NCBI RefSeq assembly: GCF_963676475.1
Contig: NZ_OY781107.1
Span: 434,001 to 498,000, forward strand
Source: an uncultured Celeribacter sp.
Lineage (GTDB): Bacteria; Pseudomonadota; Alphaproteobacteria; Rhodobacterales; Rhodobacteraceae
Length of the DNA stretch: 64,000 bases
Direction: 5' to 3'
Positions within the stretch are counted from its first letter, which is position 1; every line of letters begins with the position of its first letter. Below, one piece after another: positions 44,684-52,854 of this stretch. Below the pieces are notes generated by a model, which saw only the letters and a list, made by a program, of their open reading frames with translations, did not search any database and was not told the DNA's origin. The position numbers and the translations under genes were made by a program.

Positions 44684-45976
44684 ATGGTCGATATCGCCAC
44701 CCGCGTCTACAATCACAAATGGAAGATCGACCCGATCGTCCGCTCCCTGATCGACACGGATTTCTACAAGCTGCTGATGTGCCAATCGGTGTTCCGCAAT
44801 CGTCCGGACACCACGGTCACCTTTTCCCTCATCAACCGCTCGAAAGACATTCGCCTGGCCGAGATGATCGACGAGGGCGAGTTGCGCGAACAGCTTGACC
44901 ATGTGCGGTCCCTGTCCCTGAAACGTGGCGAAAGCACCTGGATGCGCGGCAACACGTTTTATGGCAAACGCCAGATGTTCCGCTCGGATTTCATGGAGTG
45001 GTTCGAAAACCTGCGCCTTCCGGCCTATCAGCTTGAAAAGCGGGACGGGCAATATGAGCTGACCTTCGAGGGCAGCTGGCCCGAGGTGATGCTCTGGGAA
45101 ATTCCCGCGCTGTCGATCCTGATGGAGCTGCGCTCACGCGCCGTGCTTGGGCCGATGAAGAAATTCGAGCTTCAGGTCCTCTACGCCCGCGCGATGACCA
45201 AGCTCTGGGAAAAGGTGAAACAGTTGCAGCCGCTCGACGGCCTCAAGATCGCCGATTTCGGCACCCGGCGGCGGCATTCCTACCTCTGGCAGGACTGGTG
45301 CGTTCAGGCCATGGTCGAGGGGCTTGGCAACAAGTTCACCGGCACCTCGAATTGCCACATCGCCATGAAGCGCGATCTGGAAGCGGTGGGCACCAATGCG
45401 CATGAATTGCCCATGGTCTATTCCGCCTTGGCCCAAGACGATGCCACACTGGCCGCCGCGCCCTATGATGTGCTGCGTGACTGGCACGAGGAGCACTCCG
45501 GTAACCTGCGGATCATCCTGCCGGACACCTATGGCACCAAAGGCTTTCTGGACCGCGCCCCCGATTGGCTCGCGGGCTGGACCGGCATCCGCATCGACTC
45601 CGGCGATCCTGCGACGGGTGCTGAGGTGGCGATCGACTGGTGGAAAGCGCGTGGCGAAGACCCGACGAAAAAGCTCGTCATCTTCTCGGACGGCTTGGAC
45701 ACGGACAAGATCATCGAGTTGCACAACCAGTTCAAAGGCCGGGTGAAGACCTCCTTCGGCTGGGGCACTTTGCTGACCAACGACTTCCGCGGCCTGACTC
45801 CCGACGACGCGCTGGCGCCGTTTTCATTGGTGTGCAAGGCGATCTCTGCCAATGGCCATCCGACGGTGAAGCTGTCGGATAACCCGAAGAAAGCGATGGG
45901 GCCGGTGGAAGAGGTCGAGCGCTATAAGCGGGTGTTTGGGGTTGGGGAGCAGGAGGCGATGGAGGTTGTGGTTTAA
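44684..45976 (+). CDS. pncB: Nicotinate phosphoribosyltransferase
   Basis: The 430-residue enzyme forms nicotinate mononucleotide from nicotinate, PRPP and ATP. It has SLIDTDFYKLLMCQSVF near the N-terminus, FGTRRRHSYLWQ, the TSNCHIAMK segment and GIRIDSGDPATGAEVA near the phosphate site. Length and motifs are normal. GAGGGA lies ahead of the ATG. It completes the salvage route begun by PncA. Confidence 0.94.
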   Translation: MVDIATRVYNHKWKIDPIVRSLIDTDFYKLLMCQSVFRNRPDTTVTFSLINRSKDIRLAEMIDEGELREQLDHVRSLSLKRGESTWMRGNTFYGKRQMFRSDFMEWFENLRLPAYQLEKRDGQYELTFEGSWPEVMLWEIPALSILMELRSRAVLGPMKKFELQVLYARAMTKLWEKVKQLQPLDGLKIADFGTRRRHSYLWQDWCVQAMVEGLGNKFTGTSNCHIAMKRDLEAVGTNAHELPMVYSALAQDDATLAAAPYDVLRDWHEEHSGNLRIILPDTYGTKGFLDRAPDWLAGWTGIRIDSGDPATGAEVAIDWWKARGEDPTKKLVIFSDGLDTDKIIELHNQFKGRVKTSFGWGTLLTNDFRGLTPDDALAPFSLVCKAISANGHPTVKLSDNPKKAMGPVEEVERYKRVFGVGEQEAMEVVV

Positions 45977-45985
45977 TAAAGTATC

Positions 45986-46015
45986 TTGTTATAACACAAT
46001 ATACGCCACTATACT
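45986..46015 (+). promoter_or_regulatory. Predicted promoter of the AAA ATPase gene
   Basis: TTGTTA (45986-45991) and TATACT (46010-46015) are 18 bases apart in an AT-rich stretch that begins just after pncB. Transcription would start near 46022, about 30 bases before the ATG. Confidence 0.5.
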
Positions 46016-46053
46016 TACTTTGAGATATAACCCATTATAAGTTGATAGATGAT

Positions 46054-47226
46054 ATGGATCCTGTGAGAAATCCGTTTGCTCCCGGCGCCGGTAGCCAGCC
46101 ACCAGAACTTGCCGGTCGTGACGAAATAATCACGGAGGCAGATATTGCGCTGCAGCGTATCCTTTTAGGGCGACACGGCCGTTCTCAAATGCTCCTCGGG
46201 TTACGCGGGACAGGCAAAACGGTATTACTTAATAAAATAGAAACATTAGCAGAAGAGCGCGGGTACTTCACCTCAGTCATTGAGGCACCAGAGGATAGAG
46301 ATCTTGCCGACCTTCTTTATCCAAGAATGCAGCAAATTCTCCGTCGTCTATCGGCCATCGAAACGGCAAAAGAATATGCATTCAACGCAATGCGAGCGCT
46401 GAGAAGTTTCGCAAGCGTATTTAAGGTCGAGGTTGGTGACTTTTCCCTGTCAGTTGATCCCGATCCCGGTGTCGCAGATAGTGGGAATCTCGAGTATGAT
46501 CTCAGCGATCTTTTCGGAGCGATCGGTCTAGCGGCCCGATCTGCAGGGAAAGGCTGGTGCCTTCTTATTGATGAGGTTCAGTACCTAAGCGAGCGTGACC
46601 TCTCTGCTTTGATCGTAGCGATCCACCGGATAAACCAGAAACAACTTCCCGTCATCTTCTTTGGTGCGGGATTGCCTCAGCTTGCAGGCCTATCCGGTGA
46701 CGCGAAATCATATGCTGAAAGGCTCTTCAGCTATCCATTTGTTGGAGCGCTTCCTGAGCAAGCTGCAAAGCAGGCAATTCGTGGCCCAATTATGGAAGAA
46801 AAGGAAGAGATTAAAGATAACGCCCTTGGTCGAATTTTTGAATTAACCGAAGGCTACCCTTACTTCTTACAGGAGTGGGGATATCAGTCATGGAATTGTG
46901 CCGACAGCTCACCAATTGATGAGTCGGACATCAGCCAAGCAACAGACATTGCATTAACTCGGCTTGATGAAGGTTTCTTTCAGGTGAGGTTTGACCGCCT
47001 TACTCCCAAAGAGCGCGAATATGTGATCGCAATGGCGAAACTTGGAAAAGGGCCTTACAGATCTTCGGACGTCGCTGAAAAACTTGGTGAGGCGCCGAGC
47101 AAACTTGGGCCTCGTCGTGCACAAATTATCTCTAAAGGGATGATCTACAGTCCGAAATACGGTGATATAGATTTTACTGTGCCGATGTTCGACGACTACC
47201 TACGTCGCAACTGGATTGCAGCGTAA
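46054..47226 (+). CDS. AAA-type ATPase with C-terminal winged helix, AT-richer than its neighbours
   Basis: The 390-residue protein opens with NPFAPGAGSQPPELAGRDEI and has Walker A GLRGTGKT about 50 residues in, Walker B CLLIDEVQYL near residue 165, a sensor in VIFFGAGLPQL, and a C-terminal winged helix (LTPKEREYVIAMAKLGKG, YRSSDVAEKLG). The plan resembles Orc1/Cdc6-like and STAND-type ATPases. Codon use (many TTA, ATA, AGA-type codons) and base composition are unlike the 60% GC neighbours, which suggests recent acquisition. The ATG at 46054 is chosen; a TTG at 46042 is in frame. No strong ribosome-binding site is visible. Function is unknown. Confidence 0.75.
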   Translation: MDPVRNPFAPGAGSQPPELAGRDEIITEADIALQRILLGRHGRSQMLLGLRGTGKTVLLNKIETLAEERGYFTSVIEAPEDRDLADLLYPRMQQILRRLSAIETAKEYAFNAMRALRSFASVFKVEVGDFSLSVDPDPGVADSGNLEYDLSDLFGAIGLAARSAGKGWCLLIDEVQYLSERDLSALIVAIHRINQKQLPVIFFGAGLPQLAGLSGDAKSYAERLFSYPFVGALPEQAAKQAIRGPIMEEKEEIKDNALGRIFELTEGYPYFLQEWGYQSWNCADSSPIDESDISQATDIALTRLDEGFFQVRFDRLTPKEREYVIAMAKLGKGPYRSSDVAEKLGEAPSKLGPRRAQIISKGMIYSPKYGDIDFTVPMFDDYLRRNWIAA

Positions 47227-47238
47227 CGGAGAAAGCGC

Positions 47239-47655
47239 TCACCCAACCTTCCCCCTTAGTTTCTTAACCTCCCCCCGCTCCTTCTTCGCCTTAATCCGCC
47301 GCTCCACACTGCCCTTCGTCGGTTTCGTCTTGATCCGACGTTTCGCCTTTTCCGTGGCTTTCAGGATCAATTCCGCCAGCCGTTCCCTCGCGATCTCTCT
47401 ATTCCGCGCCTGTGAGCGGGTTTCTTCGACCTGAATGACCACCGCGCCTTCCTTGGTCCAGCGGCGTCCGGCCAGTCGCCGCAGGCGGTTCTTCACAGGT
47501 TCGGGCAAATTAGGCGAGCGGGCGGCCTCAAAGCGGAGTTCCACCGCCGTCGAGACCTTATTCACGTTCTGCCCGCCGGGACCGGAGGAGCGGACAAACT
47601 GCTCGGTCAGTTCCCAATCGGCGAGGGTGATTTGATCTGTGACGGTCAGGGGCAT
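47239..47655 (-). CDS. arfB: Alternative ribosome-rescue factor ArfB (peptidyl-tRNA hydrolase)
   Basis: The 138-residue protein has the GGQ motif (GPGGQNVNK, Gly-Gly-Gln at 27-29) for hydrolysing peptidyl-tRNA, and a basic C-terminal tail (about residues 95-138) that enters the empty mRNA channel of stalled ribosomes. It therefore frees non-stop ribosomes without tmRNA. The ATG at 47655 gives the family N-terminus; upstream in-frame residues to 47673 are not conserved. Only 17 bases separate the start from an intrinsic terminator preceded by an 18-codon frame, so attenuation is possible. Confidence 0.92.
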   Translation of the reverse strand: MPLTVTDQITLADWELTEQFVRSSGPGGQNVNKVSTAVELRFEAARSPNLPEPVKNRLRRLAGRRWTKEGAVVIQVEETRSQARNREIARERLAELILKATEKAKRRIKTKPTKGSVERRIKAKKERGEVKKLRGKVG

Positions 47656-47671
47656 GGTGAACAGATACCGC

Positions 47672-47703
47672 AAAAGGAAAAGGGCTGCCAGATAGAGCAG
47701 CCC
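47672..47703 (-). terminator. Intrinsic terminator immediately upstream of arfB
   Basis: On the minus strand GGGCTGC (47703-47697) and GCAGCCC (47688-47682) form a perfect 7-bp stem with an 8-base loop, followed by TTTTCCTTTT. It lies between the yhhQ-type gene/leader frame and the arfB start, and could either end the upstream transcript or attenuate arfB. Confidence 0.75.
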
Positions 47704-47771
47704 TCCGAGATCTCAGGAGATGGGGTCAGTTAGGACACCCAATCAGGAGTGTTTCACACTAGATTTTTCCT

Positions 47772-47828
47772 CTAGGTGGCGGCCCCCCCGACTGTCTTGA
47801 CCTCGCTCTCCAACATCACTCTAGACAC
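47772..47828 (-). CDS. 18-codon leader-like reading frame before arfB
   Basis: A GTG at 47828 is preceded by AAAGGAGGTGG, a near-perfect Shine-Dalgarno whose GGAGG is seven bases upstream. It would encode MSRVMLESEVKTVGGAAT, ending at TAG (47774-47772). No database identity is claimed. The Shine-Dalgarno segment AGGTGG (47838-47833) is exactly complementary to CCACCT (47779-47774) at the end of this frame, so translation and RNA folding could interact. A terminator follows 70 bases later, then arfB. It may be a leader peptide or an independent small protein. Confidence 0.5.
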   Translation of the reverse strand: MSRVMLESEVKTVGGAAT

Positions 47829-47898
47829 TGGACCACCTCCTTTCGATGAATTGCCGATAAGATGATGGTGCCACAGATTTGGTATATAGCAAGTTAAT

Positions 47899-48540
47899 TT
47901 ATACCATACGTGCCGTGAGCCGCCCAACAATTAGGCGGAAAGGCACGAGAGCGATCAATGCGAGAGCAAATTTTACACCCCAATCGGCCACAGCAAGCGA
48001 AATCCAGAGCGGAACCGGATGGCCAACCATGAGGAAGGGCACGGCGTCCCAGGCCCAAGAGACCTCCATATTGGCATTCTCGCCAAAGACCGTGATGTTT
48101 TGCGAAAACGCGATGGTGAAGAAAATCGCGGTATCGAGCGCGGAGCCGATGAGCGACGAGGTAAAGGGCGCTTTCCACCACGAGCCATCCCGCATCCGGT
48201 CAAAGACGAAGACGTCGACAAGCTGGGCGATCAGAAAGGCGGTGGCAGACCCCACGGCAACACGCAGAGCGACGGCCTGATAGGTGAACCCATCGCCTTG
48301 CAGCGTGATCTGCGTGCCGATGAGGCTACAGACGATGCCCGCAACAAAGCCCGCGAAGATGACTTTGCGCGCGGCTTTGACGCCATAGACGCGGTTCATC
48401 ACATCGGTGACGAGGAAGGCGAAAGGATAGGTGAAGGCACCCCAGGTCAAAAGCCCATCGAGGAGCAGGAACTGAACGAGGATGTTGGAGGCCACAACAA
48501 TGGCGGCCATGGCAAGAATGCCAAGAAGAAGCTGTTTCAT
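47899..48540 (-). CDS. yhhQ: VUT-family queuosine-precursor transporter (YhhQ-like)
   Basis: The 213-residue membrane protein has six hydrophobic segments and the family hallmark TYPFAFLVTDVMNRVYG, followed by GTQITLQGDG and FRDGSWW-type loops (here DRMRDGSWWKAPFTSSLIG). E. coli YhhQ takes up queuosine precursors preQ0/preQ1 for tRNA modification. The ATG at 48540 is chosen because it begins directly before the first membrane helix; an in-frame upstream Met at 48573 lies inside a structured leader. Its 5' leader forms an extended hairpin. Confidence 0.85.
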   Translation of the reverse strand: MKQLLLGILAMAAIVVASNILVQFLLLDGLLTWGAFTYPFAFLVTDVMNRVYGVKAARKVIFAGFVAGIVCSLIGTQITLQGDGFTYQAVALRVAVGSATAFLIAQLVDVFVFDRMRDGSWWKAPFTSSLIGSALDTAIFFTIAFSQNITVFGENANMEVSWAWDAVPFLMVGHPVPLWISLAVADWGVKFALALIALVPFRLIVGRLTARMV

Positions 48541-48558
48541 GATGTACCCGTTTTTTAT

Positions 48559-48613
48559 CGAAGGTGACGGCAACTCGGCCCCATTGTGGGGCGACGCGGC
48601 GGTCTAACCTTCG
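48559..48613 (-). promoter_or_regulatory. Structured 5' leader of the queuosine-precursor transporter gene
   Basis: On the minus strand CGAAGGT and ACCTTCG (48613-48607 and 48565-48559) pair perfectly, extended by GAC/GTC across a two-base bulge, and enclose GCCCCA-CAA-TGGGGC (48592-48578). The structure ends 18 bases before the ATG and is followed by an A-rich stretch. The conserved core of preQ1-I riboswitches is not evident. It may instead be the terminator of the upstream gene. Confidence 0.35.
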
Positions 48614-48632
48614 CGGGATCACAAATCAAGCG

Positions 48633-49511
48633 TTATTCGATGACGCGGTACTCGACGAATTCGGTGCGCTGGAAGAAACGGAAGTTGTCGTCGGAGACCA
48701 TGGTGAGGCGAATGCCCTCGTCATCGGCCCAGACCGCAATGCCTTCGAGGTTGTCATGAGTCGCGGTCAAAGTGCGCAACAGCGTGGCCTCGTTTTCCGG
48801 TCCATCCGGGCCAAGATCAAAGCGCCTCACACGAGAGGCAAAGCCCAGCCCCATGAACCAGCGCTCCAAAAGATAGAGCCGACCATCCGGCCCGATGTCG
48901 AGACCGACGGGTAGGAAATCCGTGTCCTGATCGCGCGGGATGGACCATGAGTTGTCCCATTCCCCGCCCGAGAAACTATACAAGGGAAAGGGGCGCCCAA
49001 CGGCCCCCGAGCGCTCCGGCAGAGTGTAGATCGTACCGGCATCATCGACGGCCAGCCCCTCAAGCGAAGAGTTGTTTTGCAATGAGGCGAAATCAGGGTG
49101 CTTGGGCAGATCCACAAGACGCCCTGTGTCCAGATCAAGCTGCGCCACCCTGTGATTGGCCTCGAAACTCACATAGGCCTGACCGTCTTTTGAAATCGCG
49201 ATGCCTTCGGAGTCGTCGCTATATTGCGGCAAAGGCCCACCACCCTCGGCGACCAGCGCAACTGCGGCATCAAGAGAAACGGCCGAGACCACCCCCTCTT
49301 TGCCACGCGTCAGGTGCCCCGTGAAATAATGGGCACGATCTGACAGGGCGACGAATTGCGTTCCATCTTCCGACAGCTCAAGCCCCGACAGCCCTCCAAC
49401 GAGAGGATTGTCAGAAACCCATGTGTAGGACCCCAGATAGCGCGCCTCAACGGCCAGAGCCGGATCAAAGGACAGGCTCGCGATCAGCGCGAGGACAAGA
49501 CGGCGGAGCAT
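48633..49511 (-). CDS. Exported beta-propeller protein, phytase/esterase-like family
   Basis: The 292-residue protein has a signal peptide ending PALAVEA and then repeated blades of a propeller (GGLSGLELSEDGTQFVALSD, YSDDSEGIAISKDGQAYVSF, NNSSLEGLAVDDAGTIYTLP, HDNLEGIAVWADDEGIRLTM). The regular LEGLA/EGIA motif places it in the family called esterase-like activity of phytase. The enzyme activity is not shown for most members. The start at 49511 is taken because it begins a proper signal peptide and overlaps the mepA 3' end by 28 bases, as in a tight operon. Confidence 0.78.
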   Translation of the reverse strand: MLRRLVLALIASLSFDPALAVEARYLGSYTWVSDNPLVGGLSGLELSEDGTQFVALSDRAHYFTGHLTRGKEGVVSAVSLDAAVALVAEGGGPLPQYSDDSEGIAISKDGQAYVSFEANHRVAQLDLDTGRLVDLPKHPDFASLQNNSSLEGLAVDDAGTIYTLPERSGAVGRPFPLYSFSGGEWDNSWSIPRDQDTDFLPVGLDIGPDGRLYLLERWFMGLGFASRVRRFDLGPDGPENEATLLRTLTATHDNLEGIAVWADDEGIRLTMVSDDNFRFFQRTEFVEYRVIE

Positions 49512-50386
49512 TGAGCGGGCAAACTCGCAAGAGTGACGGGAGGCTTGGGTTTCGTCGGTTTGGCGTTCGGGTCCGGCGGCGGCGGATTGAGGATGTTGTT
49601 CACCCACTCCTGCGCATCGGCGCAGCCATCTCCGGGCGGCGGCGGCGCTTGATCGACACAGGTTTTATCGCCCCTCGGACAGTTCAGGCGCACATGGAAA
49701 TGGTAGTGATGTCCCCACCATGGCCGAATTTTACGAAGCCAGCTTTTGTCGCCTTTTTCGTCCTTACACATCTGCACCTTGGCGCCGGGGAAGACGAAAA
49801 TCCGCGCCACACGCGGGTCGGAGGCGGCGGCTTTGAGGATCTCGTGGTGCTGGCGTGTCCAGCTGTCGTTCACATAGGCGCCCGCGGCGCGGCGCATGGA
49901 GATCGACGACAGGCTTTCACGTTCGGCGCGGCTCAGATCGAGACGCGTCGCAGGCAGCATCCAGATGTCGGCGTCCAGACCGATCTGGTGGCTCGCATGG
50001 CCCGAAGACATCGGACCACCACGCGGCTGGCTCATATCGCCAATATAGAGCCCGTTCCAGCCGGGCTGAGCGGCGGCTTTGCGCGACAGGTCTTCGAGAA
50101 AATCGACCAAAACCGGCTGGCCCCAGTTGCGATTGCGCGACAGGCGCATGGCTTGCCAGGTCGGGCCGTTCTCCGGCAAAGCGACAGCGCCCGCAAGACA
50201 GCCTTTGGAATAACTGCCAAAGGATTCAGGCGTTTGCGAAGACGGCAATGCGACAGGCCCGAACAGCTCCTTGGCCGGGCGGTGATCCGAGGAAGACACC
50301 GAGACTTTCGGAGGCGGGTTGCTGTCCCCGCCACCTATGCAGGCGGCGAGTGTTGCGACCAAAGCCAAGCTGAACCATTTACGCAT
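49484..50386 (-). CDS. mepA: Penicillin-insensitive murein endopeptidase
   Basis: The 300-residue protein has a lipoprotein-like signal (ALVATLAACIGGG) and the LAS-type metallopeptidase site: SGHASHQIGLDADIWML with the His and Asp ligands and WWGHHYHFHVRLNCP with the second His cluster. MepA cleaves D-Ala-mDap crosslinks in peptidoglycan in the periplasm. A C-terminal Pro/Lys-rich tail is present. The start overlaps the upstream MFS gene by eight bases. Confidence 0.9.
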   Translation of the reverse strand: MRKWFSLALVATLAACIGGGDSNPPPKVSVSSSDHRPAKELFGPVALPSSQTPESFGSYSKGCLAGAVALPENGPTWQAMRLSRNRNWGQPVLVDFLEDLSRKAAAQPGWNGLYIGDMSQPRGGPMSSGHASHQIGLDADIWMLPATRLDLSRAERESLSSISMRRAAGAYVNDSWTRQHHEILKAAASDPRVARIFVFPGAKVQMCKDEKGDKSWLRKIRPWWGHHYHFHVRLNCPRGDKTCVDQAPPPPGDGCADAQEWVNNILNPPPPDPNAKPTKPKPPVTLASLPAQCSAVLSSR

Positions 50387-51761
50387 TTTCAGAAACCTTT
50401 GTACCCTCGGGATTGACCCAAGCTAGCAGCACCAGCCCCAGAATGAAAAGGGCGATAAGCGGAGTGATGCCGAGGCGCTGGGAATTGCTCAAATCAGAGA
50501 CCAAAGCGATCAGCGCAGGCGCCAGAAATGTCGTCGCTTTTCCAGAGAGCGCGAAGAGGCCGAAGGCTTCGGTCATGCGCTCGGGGTCGGCCTGACGCAC
50601 CATCATCGTACGCGAGGCGGATTGGATCACGCCAGAGACCGCGCCCAACACCGCGCCGCAGATGTAAAACGCAATATCCGGCAGCTTGCTTCCGGCTTCG
50701 ACCACCATGAACAACACGCTTTCGCGGGTGATCGTCAGGATCACCAAGCAGACGGAGACCAGCACGAGGATGCAAAAAATGATCACCGGTTTCGGGCCGA
50801 ATTTCTGATCCGCGAGGCCGCCGAAATAGGTGAAGACAGCGCCGGTGAAGGCGGCGAGAATGCCGAAGACGCCGATCTGCACGACGCTCCATTCCAGCGC
50901 ACCCAGCGCATAGATGCCGCCAAAGGTGAACACGCCATTGAGTGCATCGCGGTAGAACATCGAGGCCCCGAGATAGGCAAAGAGAGATTGCCGTTTCGGC
51001 AAGGTTTTCAGCGTCTTGATCAGATCGCTCAATCCCTTGCGCACCGCCCGCCCCATCGGAAGGCTTGTGGCCTTCGGTTCGCGCACCCAAAGGAAAAACG
51101 GCACCATGGAGATCACGAACCAGAGCGCCACGAAGGGGCCGACAAAGCGCGTGCCTTCGCGGGTCTCGGGGTCGAGCCCGAACAAGGGCACAGAGCCCAA
51201 AAGCGTCACACCAGAGGCATTCTCCGCAAAGAGCAAGAGCATGATCACCAGCGCGATGATGCCCCCGACATAGCCCCAGGCCCAGCCATTGCCGGAGATT
51301 TTGCCGATCTCCTCGCGCGTGCCCAACGCGGGCAAAAGCGCATTGGTGAAAATCGTGGTAAATTCGACCCCAATCAGGCCCAATCCAAAGAAGATCAGCA
51401 CCCACAGGGTCGGAAAATCGACGGGAGAGGCCAGCCAAAGCCCCGCAGACCCGACCACATAGAGCGATGAAAAGAGCCAAATCCACGGCATCCGGCGTTT
51501 GTTTTCATCGGCGATCGAGCCCAGGATCGGCGCAAAGATTGCAATCGTCAGCCCCGCTACAGTCAGACCATAGCCCCAGATCGACTGCGCTTCGGCCTTG
51601 GCATGCGCCGCATCCATACCGCCAGCGGTCAGAGAGGCGATCACCTGTTCGGCAAAATAAGGCCCGAAAATGAAGGTCAGGATCAGCGTGTGAAAGGGTT
51701 GCGTCGCCCAATCGTACATCATCCAGCCCCAAATGCGCTTGCGATGGCTTGGCTCTGCCAT
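50379..51761 (-). CDS. UMF1-type MFS transporter (Atg22-like)
   Basis: The 460-residue protein has about twelve membrane segments. The opening WGWMMYDWATQPFHTLILTF is the signature of the UMF1/Atg22-like branch of the major facilitators, and SIADENKRRMPWIW is its A-like loop. Yeast Atg22 exports amino acids from the vacuole; bacterial substrates are unknown. It overlaps the mepA start by eight bases and leads a unit that continues with mepA and the propeller gene, suggesting a cell-wall or recycling context. Confidence 0.85.
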   Translation of the reverse strand: MAEPSHRKRIWGWMMYDWATQPFHTLILTFIFGPYFAEQVIASLTAGGMDAAHAKAEAQSIWGYGLTVAGLTIAIFAPILGSIADENKRRMPWIWLFSSLYVVGSAGLWLASPVDFPTLWVLIFFGLGLIGVEFTTIFTNALLPALGTREEIGKISGNGWAWGYVGGIIALVIMLLLFAENASGVTLLGSVPLFGLDPETREGTRFVGPFVALWFVISMVPFFLWVREPKATSLPMGRAVRKGLSDLIKTLKTLPKRQSLFAYLGASMFYRDALNGVFTFGGIYALGALEWSVVQIGVFGILAAFTGAVFTYFGGLADQKFGPKPVIIFCILVLVSVCLVILTITRESVLFMVVEAGSKLPDIAFYICGAVLGAVSGVIQSASRTMMVRQADPERMTEAFGLFALSGKATTFLAPALIALVSDLSNSQRLGITPLIALFILGLVLLAWVNPEGTKVSENA

Positions 51762-51835
51762 GGTCCCTGTCCCTCTCGCCTCAGTTGTGGCGATAGAACA
51801 GAGAAAGCGTCACCTGCGCAACGCTTATTGCAGGA

Positions 51836-52369
51836 TTACCGTGTTGGCGGCCACGGACGCGTGTCATCCGCCGCAATCCAGTTTTGCACCCATGCAGGCA
51901 GTTCGGGACTTTCCAACGTTGGATCCATCAGATCGAACAGCTCTTTCGGCGGCACCAACTTGCGTTTCTTGATCACCGCCCCCCTCAGGAGGATATGGTT
52001 GCAGCATTCGCCTGTCTGATCCCACATGGATTGCTCGATATAAAGAAACTTATCGTCAAACCCGATGGGCGTGGTGACCATATCGACGGTTTGAAACGTC
52101 GTCACCCGGCGCCGATAGCGTACGGAGGCCCCCGCCACCGCCATGCTATATCCGCCTTCTTTCGCGACCTTGGCTGTGCCATTGCGGATCGACATCGGCA
52201 CGCGACCAAGATCAAAGATTGTTAAGGTTCTGCCGTTATTCAGCTCAAGCCACAGGTCAATGTCCCACGGCATGCAGATATGCCGGGAGTGATGCGACTC
52301 GAAGAGGCCGAGTTTCGGGGCGTTGCGGTTTTTCCACGCTTGGTAGAACATGCGGACAAATGGATACAT
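51836..52369 (-). CDS. Acyl-CoA thioesterase-family (hot-dog fold) protein
   Basis: The 177-residue protein resembles the hot-dog thioesterases of the FcbC/THEM6 group: CMPWDIDLWLELNNGRTLT (the substrate-side helix), VRYRRRVTTFQTVDMVT and FLYIEQSMWDQ. Such proteins cut acyl-CoA thioesters; the chain length is unknown. The ATG at 52369 is preferred because the hot-dog core begins soon after it and the longer upstream extension is not conserved in character. It is divergent from the YggT gene. Confidence 0.75.
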   Translation of the reverse strand: MYPFVRMFYQAWKNRNAPKLGLFESHHSRHICMPWDIDLWLELNNGRTLTIFDLGRVPMSIRNGTAKVAKEGGYSMAVAGASVRYRRRVTTFQTVDMVTTPIGFDDKFLYIEQSMWDQTGECCNHILLRGAVIKKRKLVPPKELFDLMDPTLESPELPAWVQNWIAADDTRPWPPTR

Positions 52370-52496
52370 GCGCGTCAGTGTGTTGCTACGGGCGCAAAGG
52401 TCAAGACCGGACGTTGCGGCACAACCACTCCCAGACTTGCGCAAAAGGAACTGAGACCTTAGGTGAGACTACGATGATAACTTGGGAACCTGATAT

Positions 52497-52784
52497 ATGT
52501 TGTCTTTGATGCAAATCCTGCTGATGATCCTCGGCGTCGTGAAATTCGTCATGATCGTTCAGATCATCATGAGCTGGTTGATCAATTTTCAGGTGCTCAA
52601 CGTGCGCCAGCCTCTGGTCTATCAGATTTGGGAAGGCCTTTCCCGCTTGCTCGAGCCGATCTACCGCCCGATCCGCAAAATCCTGCCCCCGATGGGCGGG
52701 CTCGACCTTGCCCCTCTGGTGGCCTTCATCGCGATCTATGCGATTGAGCGGATCATCTATAACAACATGGGTATGTTCTACTGA
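52497..52784 (+). CDS. yggT: YggT-family membrane protein
   Basis: The 95-residue protein has two membrane helices (about residues 3-28 and 68-88) with the motif LSRLLEPIYRPIRKILPPMG between them, typical of YggT. Members are linked to cell-division and osmotic phenotypes, with no clear biochemical role. It is followed by recQ after 70 bases. Confidence 0.85.
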   Translation: MLSLMQILLMILGVVKFVMIVQIIMSWLINFQVLNVRQPLVYQIWEGLSRLLEPIYRPIRKILPPMGGLDLAPLVAFIAIYAIERIIYNNMGMFY

Positions 52785-52854
52785 GGCGCCTTTAAGCGCT
52801 TGAGCCTCACGCCCCCGCGTGCGAATCTGTCGCCAATCACAATGAGCAGACAGA

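Noticed and set aside
47831..47843. Plus-strand sequence resembling the 3' end of 16S rRNA
   Set aside because: It is only the complement of a strong Shine-Dalgarno on the minus strand; no rRNA sequence surrounds it.
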